Assembly (NCBI GenBank): GCA_048270225.1
Contig: JBLWTG010000001.1
Location: 248,001 to 312,000, forward strand
Reading direction: 5' to 3'
DNA length: 64,000 bases
DNA from: Allopusillimonas sp048270225
GTDB taxonomy: Bacteria > Pseudomonadota > Gammaproteobacteria > Burkholderiales > Burkholderiaceae_B
The position numbers were made by a program, and so were the translations under genes. The notes under the pieces were generated by a model that was not told the origin of the DNA, searched no databases, and saw only the letters and a program-made list of their open reading frames with translations. Of the stretch, positions 32,858 to 40,585 are shown one piece after another. How positions within the stretch are numbered: position 1 is the first letter of the stretch; each line of letters opens with the position of its first letter.

Positions 32858-34801
32858 ATGACGCAAAAGCCCGCCGATTACCAAGCTGAAGTGGATGGCC
32901 TGCGGGCTGTCGCTGTCATCAGCGTCCTGCTGTTTCATGTCGGGTTTGCCCGCATCGGCGGTGGCTTCATCGGCGTTGATATTTTCTTTGTCATCTCGGG
33001 CTACCTGATCACCGGCATCTTGCTGCGCGACTTCGCAGCGGCGCGGTTTTCGTTTTTTGGTTTTATGGAAAGACGAATTGCCAGGCTCTATCCGGCGCTC
33101 GTCGTTACGTTGCTGTGTGCGCTGGCCCTGGGCTTTCTGTTGTTCGCCGCGATGCACTACAGGACGCTGGCCAGTTCCACCATCGCCGCCTTTTTCTCGG
33201 CGTCCAATTTTCTGTTCTGGCAGAGCGCCGGCTATTTCGACCGCTCGTCCGAACTGAACCCCTTGCTGCATACGTGGTCGCTGGGCGTGGAGCAGCAATT
33301 CTATCTGGCATGGCCGCTGGTCATCTGGGCCGCGTACCGGATCAGGCCGGCCTGCATGCCCTATGTGCTGGGCGCCGTGGGTGTGCTGTCGCTGATCCTG
33401 TCGCAATGGATGGCAGGCGTGGATGCCTCGGCCAATTATTACCTGATGCCGTTTCGCGTATTCGAGTTTGCGGCGGGCGGCCTGATTCCCTGGCTGGCGC
33501 GCTATCGTCCCGCATCCAATACCGCACTTGAAGTCATGATGGCTGGCGGCCTGGCGCTGATTCTGTATGGCGCGCTGCGGTTTGACGCATCGACAGTGTT
33601 CCCCGGGGTCAATGCCCTGATCCCTGTGGCCGGTGCCGTGTTGTGTATTGCCGGCGGCCGGGCCCGCTGCCTGGGCGCGATACTGCGTTATCGGGCGATG
33701 GTGGCCGTCGGCCGGATGTCTTATTCCCTGTATCTGGTGCACTGGCCGATTATTGTTTTCTACAAATACTACGTGTACCGACCGCTGGTGCTGAGCGACC
33801 GCCTCATTCTGCTGTGCCTGTCATTGCTGCTGGCCGCACCCCTGTATCGGTTTGTCGAGAATCGCTACAGGCGCGTGCGCCTGAGGGACAGGCCCTTGCG
33901 CAATTCGGCAGGCTGCGCAGCCATGGGATTGCTCTGCCTGCTTCCCGCACTGGTGATTTTCAGTCAGGATGGGCTGCCGTTCCGGGCGAATGAGGCATAC
34001 CGGCGGCAGGCGGTGCAGGCGGACGACTTCCATGAACCCGAGTACGGTGGAGAAGGCTATGCCTTTGGCAGCTACCAGATCGGCGACCAGGCCGCGGCGC
34101 AGCCTGCTGCGTTGATCATGGGCGATAGCTTTGCGCGCCAGTATGCCGGCGCGCTTGATGCACATCTTGGCCAGGGGGGGCGTAAATGGCAGACCTCGCT
34201 GCGGGATGCCTGTTTTTTCCGGCCTGGCTACACGGCGCTGCTGGCCGGCAAACCGCGAGAGGTCTGTGTGCAGCGCATGGGCGATGTGCTCGATTTCTTG
34301 TCGCGCCCCGGTGATGCGCCGTTGGTCATGGCCTTGAATTGGCCTGGCTACCGGAAGATCATTGCCACCGAGGCGGGGAAAACACTGCAGTTCGATGACG
34401 AGGAATATGTGGTCTTCGTGCTCGACACGCTGCGTGACCTGCTCGCCAGGGCTCGGGGGCGCCGTCTGTTCCTGATCGGCACCGCCCCGGGCGCGGGGTC
34501 CTCGCAAGGCACGGCAGCCTGTCTGCAGCGGCCCGACTATCTGCCCATGGGCTGTCTTGAACGGATGGTGACCGATGCCCGGGAGGGCAATGGCTACAGG
34601 ATAAACGCAGCGATCGAGCGCTTTGCCGCAGGGCGCAATGACCTGGTCTTCCTGAATCCTTACGATGTCCTGTGCAAGAAAGGCCGCTGCGTCACGCTGA
34701 CGCATGGCGATGCGGTCTACTCGGACGGCAACCATCTATCCAGGCAGGGTGCGGAACTGGTGATCAATTATTTTGCAGACAGGCTTCCTGGATTGAACTG
34801 A
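32858..34801 (+). CDS. Membrane acyltransferase 3 with SGNH domain (O-antigen/peptidoglycan acetyltransferase type)
   Basis: 647 residues. The N-terminal acyltransferase-3 domain (about 1-350) has ten or so helices and the motifs YQAEVDGLRAVAVISVLLFH (about 7-26), VDIFFVISGYLITGIL, HTWSLGVEQQFYL and MSYSLYLVHWPI. The C-terminal SGNH domain (about 400-645) has IMGDSFARQY, W-P near LNWPGY, and the DGNHLS dyad (catalytic His) near the end. Such OafA-like proteins acetylate O-antigen, capsule or other envelope sugars. The start at 32858 follows CGGGAGCA; an in-frame ATG upstream at 32822 lacks this. Confidence 0.92.
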   Translation: MTQKPADYQAEVDGLRAVAVISVLLFHVGFARIGGGFIGVDIFFVISGYLITGILLRDFAAARFSFFGFMERRIARLYPALVVTLLCALALGFLLFAAMHYRTLASSTIAAFFSASNFLFWQSAGYFDRSSELNPLLHTWSLGVEQQFYLAWPLVIWAAYRIRPACMPYVLGAVGVLSLILSQWMAGVDASANYYLMPFRVFEFAAGGLIPWLARYRPASNTALEVMMAGGLALILYGALRFDASTVFPGVNALIPVAGAVLCIAGGRARCLGAILRYRAMVAVGRMSYSLYLVHWPIIVFYKYYVYRPLVLSDRLILLCLSLLLAAPLYRFVENRYRRVRLRDRPLRNSAGCAAMGLLCLLPALVIFSQDGLPFRANEAYRRQAVQADDFHEPEYGGEGYAFGSYQIGDQAAAQPAALIMGDSFARQYAGALDAHLGQGGRKWQTSLRDACFFRPGYTALLAGKPREVCVQRMGDVLDFLSRPGDAPLVMALNWPGYRKIIATEAGKTLQFDDEEYVVFVLDTLRDLLARARGRRLFLIGTAPGAGSSQGTAACLQRPDYLPMGCLERMVTDAREGNGYRINAAIERFAAGRNDLVFLNPYDVLCKKGRCVTLTHGDAVYSDGNHLSRQGAELVINYFADRLPGLN

Positions 34802-34866
34802 CCTGGCTGATGCCGGCGGCGGCAGACGAGGACAGATATTTGCCGCCCGCCTGGCCGCCCTTGTGC

Positions 34867-35403
34867 TCAGTGGCTGGCGCTGCGGCGCGCGACGCCGAGC
34901 TGAGCCAGGGTCGCCGCCATATCCTCGGCGGACGTTTCCGGATTGATATCCGTATCGATTTTCAGTATCCGGCCATCCTTGCCGATGTAGATGGTGTGGC
35001 GCTTGGCGAATCCCAGTAGATGCAGTACGCCATAGGCCTTGGCGACTGACTTGTCTTCGTCGCTGAGCAGCGGGAAGTCGGCGCCGGTTTCTTCCGAGAA
35101 GCCTTTGTTGTCTTCCAGCGGGTCAACGCTGGCCATGAAGTAGGTGACATCGAATTCCCGTATCAAGTGGCCGTTTTCGGCCAGCGACTTGCATTCTATG
35201 GTGCATCCGCGCGTACGGGCCTTGGGAAACCAGGCCAGCACCACCGCCTGCTTGTCCCGGTAATCCGAGAGCCGGTAGGTTTTTCCGTCGGCGCCGGGCA
35301 GTTCGAAATTCGGCGCCATATCGCCGACCTGAAGCGCGCTGGCTGGCGCGGCAAACAGCGCCAGCCATATACCCAGCGCCAGACATTTCACATATTTGAG
35401 CAT
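34867..35403 (-). CDS. Exported thioredoxin-dependent peroxiredoxin (AhpC/TSA, PrxQ-like)
   Basis: 178 residues from the ATG at 35403, supported by TAGGAGAA upstream. A signal peptide covers about residues 1-24 (ends PASA-LQ). The thioredoxin fold has GDMAPNFELPGADGKTYRL (about 27-45) and the peroxidatic site FPKARTRGCTIEC (about 60-72), matching PxxxTxxC. A second Cys lies four residues after the first, one closer than in standard PrxQ (CxxxxC). It would reduce peroxides in the periplasm. It lies 66 bases after the convergent acyltransferase and 66 bases downstream of clcA. Confidence 0.87.
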   Translation of the reverse strand: MLKYVKCLALGIWLALFAAPASALQVGDMAPNFELPGADGKTYRLSDYRDKQAVVLAWFPKARTRGCTIECKSLAENGHLIREFDVTYFMASVDPLEDNKGFSEETGADFPLLSDEDKSVAKAYGVLHLLGFAKRHTIYIGKDGRILKIDTDINPETSAEDMAATLAQLGVARRSASH

Positions 35404-35469
35404 AAGCGTTCTCCTAGCAAGGATTGATGTCGCCATTCGCTGGCATGTGTCTTGAGGCGGGTTTTTTTG

Positions 35470-36864
35470 TCAGGTGTCCCCCGCGGGCTTGGCTCGCAGC
35501 CTGTCTGCTTCGCGCACCTGCTGCCTGAAGCGGCTGGCCGAGTAATGGTAAAAGGGCTGGGGAGAAAAAAGACGCGACACAATGGCTGCCAGGAGCGAGC
35601 ATACGAGCAGCCAGAACAGCATAGGCTGGCTTCCGGTCATTTCCATGACAATGGCGCTTGCCGTGAGCGGCGATTGCGTGGCCGCGGCGAGAAACGATGC
35701 CATGCACAGCAGCACCAGTACCTTTTGATCCATGGCGCTGCCCGCCAGCTTGGCCAGTTCGGCCCCGATACCCGCGCCAGTCGTGAGCGCCGGCGTGAAA
35801 ATGCCGCCCGGGATGCCCGCCCAATAGGAGGTGACGGTCGCCAGCAGCTTGGCAGGACCGAATGAGCTCGATGCCAGCTCGTCGCCAGCCAGTGCAGACG
35901 AGGCGATGTCGTAGCCAGTGCCGAATACCGTGCCATGCGTGGACAGGCCGAGCAATGCAACGCAGATCCCCATGATGAACGCGAGCACCAGCGGATGCCG
36001 GCGTATCCATCCGCGCCAGCGGGCTGGCGTGAACGACGCCGCGCCTTTGCTCAGCATCCAGGAAAACAGGCCCCCAGCAACGCCGCACACGACGCCGCAA
36101 AATACCACCCAGGTCAGCATGCCTGATGCGGGGGCTTGTCCGGTGAAGGTGCCGAAATAAGGGTTGTTGCCGGCGAAGGCGACGACAAAAAAACCGGCTG
36201 CCAGCACGCCGATCAGCACCAGGCGTTGCCAGCGCAGGGCCGTACCGCGGCCCAGTTCTTCAATGGCGAAGATGACACCTGCCAGCGGCGCATTGAAGGC
36301 CGCTGCCAGGCCACCCGCTGCGCCGGTGGCAATCAGTTCGCTGGTGTGGACATGCTTTAAGGGCACGCCGATGGCTTTGCAGGCGCGGCCCCAGGCAAGC
36401 ATCAGCGCAGCGCCTACCTGTACGGACGGGCCTTCGCGGCCTATCGACGCGCCGATGGCCAGGCCCAGGAAGGTGAGCGGGATTTTCCAGAGCGCCTGGA
36501 CGAGCGAGACCAGGGTGCGGCGGCCGGAACTGGGCGGCAGGGACAGGGCGGCGATGACTTGCGGAATACCGCTGCCGGCGGCATTGGGGGCCATGCGCAG
36601 GGTGATCCATCGTATCAGCGCAAAGCCGAAAGGCAGCATCAGCCATATTATCCATGGGGTCTGGGCCAGCAATCTGGTGTTGATGGCCAGGGCGAGGTCG
36701 ACCAGTTGGGCAAAACCCAGCGAGACAAACGACACGAGTGCTGCGCCGATCAGGATCAGGCTGAACTGCAGGGTTTTGCGCGACAGCCTGTGCGCCTGGC
36801 GCGTCTTGCGCGTGAGCGTGCGTCTGGTCTTGCTGATGGTTTCCTTCCACCACGTCTGTGACAT
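35470..36864 (-). CDS. ClC-family chloride channel/antiporter
   Basis: 464 residues, about the length of E. coli ClcA (473). Selectivity-filter motifs are GSGIPQVIAAL (about 97-107), GREGPSVQVGA with the gating Glu (about 142-152) and GIPGGIFTPALTTGAGIGAEL (listed as GIPGGIFTPALT, about 351-362). AIEELGRG retains the acidic residues near the intracellular proton path, so it is more likely a Cl-/H+ antiporter than a channel. A basic N-terminal tail (KTRRTLTRKTRQ) precedes the first helix. The start follows AGGAAG. Confidence 0.93.
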   Translation of the reverse strand: MSQTWWKETISKTRRTLTRKTRQAHRLSRKTLQFSLILIGAALVSFVSLGFAQLVDLALAINTRLLAQTPWIIWLMLPFGFALIRWITLRMAPNAAGSGIPQVIAALSLPPSSGRRTLVSLVQALWKIPLTFLGLAIGASIGREGPSVQVGAALMLAWGRACKAIGVPLKHVHTSELIATGAAGGLAAAFNAPLAGVIFAIEELGRGTALRWQRLVLIGVLAAGFFVVAFAGNNPYFGTFTGQAPASGMLTWVVFCGVVCGVAGGLFSWMLSKGAASFTPARWRGWIRRHPLVLAFIMGICVALLGLSTHGTVFGTGYDIASSALAGDELASSSFGPAKLLATVTSYWAGIPGGIFTPALTTGAGIGAELAKLAGSAMDQKVLVLLCMASFLAAATQSPLTASAIVMEMTGSQPMLFWLLVCSLLAAIVSRLFSPQPFYHYSASRFRQQVREADRLRAKPAGDT

Positions 36865-36911
36865 TTTTCTTCCTGTTATTGACTGGGCTTCAGGGGCACC
36901 TTTATTCGTGT

Positions 36912-37115
36912 CTATGGTCTCTTGGTCAGGGAATCCTGCCAGTCGCCTGTGAATCCGAACTCAGGTGCTTCGAATTTTTCCTGAGCCCATGTCAGGGAGT
37001 AGGGATCGAGTACCGGCATGCAGAACCAGTAAGCAAATCCGTCTCCGTCTATGGCCCACCATCTGGCTGTTTCGGGAGCCTGGGCCCAATCCACATTGCT
37101 AAATCCAGCAGTCAT
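36912..37115 (-). CDS. Small Trp-rich protein of unknown function
   Basis: 67 residues. The start is supported by AATAAGGAC about ten bases before the ATG. The sequence is rich in Trp, Asp and Glu: DWAQAPETARWWAIDGDGFAYWF (in parts, about 9-31) and FTGDWQDSL. There is no signal peptide or helix. Short proteins with this DW-AP-A-WWA-D-G pattern occur in phages and accessory regions, but I cannot name one with certainty. It lies 47 bases upstream of clcA on the same strand and may be co-transcribed. Confidence 0.55.
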   Translation of the reverse strand: MTAGFSNVDWAQAPETARWWAIDGDGFAYWFCMPVLDPYSLTWAQEKFEAPEFGFTGDWQDSLTKRP

Positions 37116-37436
37116 TGCTTGTCCTTATTGAGGAAGATAGCCGTTATTTTTTCATAAAAAATCATTGCGGGCATAAGGCAGCACGAACAATGCCTGAATC
37201 GCAGGCGTCTTTGGTGAACAAACAGGGCAGGCTGACACAGCACGCTGGCGCATTGTTGATGTCGGGCGCGTGGGCTTATCAGGCTTCTGGTAAAGAACTC
37301 GCGGTCACCCCGCAGCAAGGCGTGTGGACAAAATGGAAGATAACTGAACTTTATATTTGATTAATGTCAAATCTAGTTAAGTTTAGTAGTGTTTCAGACG
37401 AAAATCATAGTAATGTTTGCTAACTTTTAATTTCCT
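37116..37436. other. AT-rich intergenic region
   Basis: About 320 bases between divergent genes, clearly lower in GC than its neighbours, especially 37340-37436. It contains a perfect 18-base palindrome at 37355-37372. A possible 81-residue plus-strand frame (37115-37360) has no ribosome site or recognisable motif and is not called. Confidence 0.5.
37355..37372. promoter_or_regulatory. Palindrome upstream of the REC-AraC regulator
   Basis: ATTTGA-ttaatg-TCAAAT is a perfect inverted repeat 65 bases before the response regulator ATG, in AT-rich DNA. It is a candidate autoregulatory or dimeric-regulator site; no direct evidence. Confidence 0.4.
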
Positions 37437-38198
37437 ATGACTACGTCTAATTCTCCTTTCCAGGTATTGATCGCAGAAGATGAGACGGATCAGTTGCGCT
37501 TGCTGACCGGGCTCATGCGGCAGGCCGGGTATGCCACGACGATTGCCACAGATGGGGCGCAGGCCTACGCAAAGGCGGTCGCGAACAAACCGGATCTGAT
37601 TCTCATGGATGTGCTGATGCCAAAGCTCAGCGGACTGGCCGTGGCCAGGCGTTTGAAGCAGACGCCTGAAACGCGCGATACGCCCATTATCTTCATCTCA
37701 TGCGCGGTGACCGTCGAGGACAGGCTTGCGGGCCTGCGGGCCGGAGGCTCGGATTATGTGATCAAGCCATTTCATGGCGACGAAGTGCTCGAGCGGGTAC
37801 GTATCCATCTTGAATTAAAGGCTGGCGAGCCGTCCCGGGAAAACCCGTTCGTGGCTGCGACGGTGGCGGCTTCGTCGGAGCAGAGGGCGCTTTTTGCTGC
37901 CGCCACGCGTCTGATCCGCGACCAGTTGCGGGAGGCGATTTCGCCCAGGGAAGTTGCGCAACTGCTGGCCTGCTCAGAACGTAAGCTGTCCGCAGCGTTC
38001 CAGGCCTGTGCCGGTGTTTCGGTCAGTGGCTACCGCAGGCAGGCCATGATGGAGCGGGCCCACAGGCTGGTGACGCAAACAGGGCTGAGCATGGATGCCA
38101 TCGCTGATGAGCTGGGCTATTCCAGCGCCGCCAATTTTTCGACTGCATTCAGGGATTATTTCGGCAACAGTCCCTCGGCGGTACGCAAGGCGAGCTGA
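37437..38198 (+). CDS. Response regulator with AraC-type DNA-binding domain
   Basis: 253 residues. A REC domain (about 8-125) carries the acidic pair EDE, the phospho-acceptor Asp in DLILMDVLMPKLSG, and the Lys in DYVIKPFHGDE. The C-terminal AraC/XylS helix-turn-helix (about 155-253) has LRDQLREAISPREVAQLLACSERKLSAAF in parts, and a second helix AIADELGYSSAANFSTAFRDYFG (in parts). This REC-HTH_18 layout is less common than OmpR or NarL types. No histidine kinase gene is adjacent, so the partner is unknown. There is no clear ribosome site before the ATG. Confidence 0.9.
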   Translation: MTTSNSPFQVLIAEDETDQLRLLTGLMRQAGYATTIATDGAQAYAKAVANKPDLILMDVLMPKLSGLAVARRLKQTPETRDTPIIFISCAVTVEDRLAGLRAGGSDYVIKPFHGDEVLERVRIHLELKAGEPSRENPFVAATVAASSEQRALFAAATRLIRDQLREAISPREVAQLLACSERKLSAAFQACAGVSVSGYRRQAMMERAHRLVTQTGLSMDAIADELGYSSAANFSTAFRDYFGNSPSAVRKAS

Positions 38199-38217
38199 GC
38201 GGCGCGGATCTCCATCA

Positions 38218-38586
38218 TTAAAAGTTGACTTCGGCTTGCACCTGCATGCCGATCGCCACGGCGGCTGGTTCGACGCCCTGAACCCTGCTCATCATGCGCA
38301 TCCCTTCCTCCAGATCGATCAGTGCTACGTTGTAGTCGCCGCCGTGCTCGGCCTTGCGCCGCACGACTGTGGTCGAGTAGACCGTGCCGCGTCCCGAGGG
38401 AGCAAACCATTCCATCTGGTCCGAACCGCAATGCGGGCAAATCATGCGCGGGTAGAAAATACTGCGCTGGCAGCTAGTGCAGCGTTGGATCTGGAAATTG
38501 CCTTGCTCCAGCTGAGAGTGGTAATAAAGATCCGCGCCGGTGGACGTTGCGTCGGCCCCGGCGAAAGAGGCTTGTGAAGAAGGCAT
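38218..38586 (-). CDS. Zn-ribbon/OB-fold acyl-CoA-associated protein (DUF35/ChsH2 family)
   Basis: 122 residues. A rubredoxin-like Zn ribbon CTSC...CPHCG (about 36-53) is followed by an OB-fold (about 60-120: GRGTVYSTTVVRRKAE, YNVALIDLEEGMRMMSRV). Such proteins pair with thiolases or with MaoC-like hydratases as acyl-CoA-binding partners. No thiolase is near; the neighbouring MaoC gene on the other strand is a pseudogene. It is tail-to-tail with the response regulator (19-base gap). The gene may be a survivor of the acyl-CoA island at 38.7-43 kb. Confidence 0.85.
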   Translation of the reverse strand: MPSSQASFAGADATSTGADLYYHSQLEQGNFQIQRCTSCQRSIFYPRMICPHCGSDQMEWFAPSGRGTVYSTTVVRRKAEHGGDYNVALIDLEEGMRMMSRVQGVEPAAVAIGMQVQAEVNF

Positions 38587-38746
38587 GTGAGGTCTCTATT
38601 TGTAATGGGTTTACCGCAGCGTCCCCTTTAGCCCGGAAGTTTGGCAATTTTGTTTTGCTTAGGTCTGGCTTTCGATGTATTTAATTGCCTGCGCGCGGCT
38701 GGGATCCCATTTAGGGTATGCGTGTGGCGTGGCGCAAACCGCTTTC

Positions 38747-39050
38747 CCCGATTCGCTGCACGTCGATCCGGTGATAGCCTGGATAGCGGGATATCCGCAA
38801 CCCATGCACCACGGGCTGTGCCCTTATGGAGTCGCCGCCCATGCTATTGTTAAAACTCTGTGCGGTGACGATCCCGATAGGCTGCTCTACCTGAATACTG
38901 AATACGCGCTATTCGGCGCCGTTTTATCCGGGGGAAACGCTGGCGGTCGATATGTGGACGGGCGAGAACGGCATCGTGCAGTTTCAGGCGCGATCCGTCG
39001 AGCGTGGCGTCGTGGTGTTAAGCAACGGAACAGCAGGAATTAAAAAGTGA
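38747..39050 (+). pseudogene. Remnant of a MaoC-like acyl-CoA dehydratase, frameshifted and 5'-truncated
   Basis: Only the second hot-dog half survives. One frame reads SLHVDPVIAWIAGYPQPMHHG and LCPYGVAAHAIVK then CGDDPDRL, the HGLCxYG signature of MaoC hydratases. A second frame then reads LNTRYSAPFYPGETLAVDMW and continues to a stop at 39048. The frames meet at 38891-38904, where CTGAATA is present twice in tandem; removing one copy restores a single frame, so a 7-bp duplication caused the shift. The first domain is missing and no start is present. The stop overlaps the CoA-transferase GTG start, showing a former operon. Confidence 0.8.
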
Positions 39051-40246
39051 GTGAACGCAATGCGCCCCTGGACGGCATCCGGGTGTTGGATTTGTCCAGG
39101 GTATTGGCTGGACCATGGTGCAGCCAGAATCTGGCTGATTTGGGTGCTGATGTCATCAAGGTAGAACGTCCGGGCACGGGTGACGATACCCGCAGCTGGG
39201 GGCCTCCCTACCTGAAGGATGCCAACGGCCAGAATACCACCGAGGCGGCTTATTACCTCAGCACCAATCGGAACAAACGTTCCATTGCCATCGATATCGC
39301 CAGCCCGGAAGGGGCCGAGCTCATTCGTGAAATCGCTGCTCAAAGCGATATCCTGATCGAAAATTTCAAGGTGGGCGGCCTGAAAAAATACGGGCTCGAC
39401 TATGCAAGTATCAAGGCGGTCAACCCGCGCTTGATCTACTGCTCGGTCACGGGCTTCGGTCACACCGGCCCCATGGCGCCGCTGCCCGGCTACGACTTCA
39501 TGATCCAGGGCATGGGCGGGCTGATGAGCATCACCGGCGAGCGCGACGATCTGCCTGGCGGCGGACCGCAGAAAGCGGGCGTGGCGGTCACGGACTTGTT
39601 CACCGGCATGTACGCCACCGTTGCCGTGCTGGGCGCGCTGCAGGAGCGCCATCGCAGCGGCCTGGGGCAGTTCATCGACGTGGCCTTGTTGGATTGCCAT
39701 GTGGCCATGCTCGCCAACCAGAACCTGAACTACATGACGTCGGGCGTGGCGCCCACCCGCGCCGGTAACGCCCACCAGAACGTGGTGCCTTACCAGGTAT
39801 TCGCGGCCAGCGATGGCCACCTGATCGTGGCTATCGGCAACGACTCCCAGTATCGTGCATATTGCGCCATACTGGGGCGCGAGGACTTGGCCGCGCACCC
39901 CGACTACGTGACGAACAGCCAGCGGCTGAAGAACCGCGTTGCGCTGATCAAGGAGCTCGAAGCCGTCATGACGACCCGAACGCGTGATGACTGGATTTCG
40001 TCATTGCAGAAAGCGGGTGTTCCCAGTGGACCCATCAACAACATTGAACAGGTTTTCGACAGTCCGCAGGTCAAGGCGCGCGAGATATGGAAGACGCTGC
40101 CGCACCCTGTGGCGGGCACGGCGCCCACCACGGCCAATCCAATACGCTATTCTGACACCCCCATCCAATACCGTATGGCGCCGCCGCTGCTGGGACAGCA
40201 TACGGATGAAATCCTGGAAGAGCTGGGGTTGAAGCGCACAACATAG
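39047..40246 (+). CDS. CaiB/BaiF family III CoA-transferase
   Basis: 399 residues, the usual length. It moves CoA between carboxylic acids. Motifs: GIRVLDLSRVLAGPWCSQNLADLGADVIKVE (in parts, about 9-39), NRNKRSIAIDI, ENFKVGGLKKYGLDY and the catalytic Asp in DVALLDCHVAML (about 205-216, D in VALLD). The start is GTG at 39047 preceded by CAGGAATT, four bases overlapping the broken MaoC gene. Its product could activate the substrate of the acyl-CoA dehydrogenase pair that follows. The substrate is not determined. Confidence 0.92.
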   Translation: MSERNAPLDGIRVLDLSRVLAGPWCSQNLADLGADVIKVERPGTGDDTRSWGPPYLKDANGQNTTEAAYYLSTNRNKRSIAIDIASPEGAELIREIAAQSDILIENFKVGGLKKYGLDYASIKAVNPRLIYCSVTGFGHTGPMAPLPGYDFMIQGMGGLMSITGERDDLPGGGPQKAGVAVTDLFTGMYATVAVLGALQERHRSGLGQFIDVALLDCHVAMLANQNLNYMTSGVAPTRAGNAHQNVVPYQVFAASDGHLIVAIGNDSQYRAYCAILGREDLAAHPDYVTNSQRLKNRVALIKELEAVMTTRTRDDWISSLQKAGVPSGPINNIEQVFDSPQVKAREIWKTLPHPVAGTAPTTANPIRYSDTPIQYRMAPPLLGQHTDEILEELGLKRTT

Positions 40247-40284
40247 CGGCTTGTCCCGCCTGGTTGGAATCTGATCGATCGCGA

Positions 40285-40491
40285 TCAGGCGGGACGGCCG
40301 CGTGCAGGGAGCGAGCCGATCAGCCAGATATCGGGCAGGGTCACCTGGTCTATGGGCTGGGCCGACTCGTAATAGGCAATCACTTCCTCATTGCCGTTGT
40401 CCTGCTGCTTGTCCACTACGGCAAACCCGGCGCATGGCAATTCGGCTTTACTGAAGACAGACTTTCGTGAAGACAGAGTTGGGGATAGAAC
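40285..40491 (-). pseudogene. Stranded 3' coding remnant of unknown gene
   Basis: An open minus-strand frame with native-looking codon choice encodes AGFAVVDKQQDNGNEEVIAYY, ESAQPIDQVTLPDIWLIGSL, then PARGRPA and a stop at 40285-40287. There is no ATG or credible start; the frame closes upstream at a TAG (40492-40494). Just inside that end GAAGACAGA occurs twice (40453-40461 and 40469-40477), as if at a rearrangement junction. The family is not recognised. It occupies most of the 339-base gap between the CoA-transferase and the first acyl-CoA dehydrogenase. Confidence 0.4.
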
Positions 40492-40585
40492 CTATTCGGT
40501 ATTTTTGAACTTGGACTTTTGGAAAGCAAGATTGCCGGGGCCGTACTCTGGTGGTTAAAGTGCACAAAAACCAAGGAGCAGTGTG

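Noticed and set aside
37115..37360. An 81-codon plus-strand frame in the AT-rich gap
   Set aside because: No ribosome site, no hydrophobic or domain pattern, and it starts exactly inside the opposite gene's start region.
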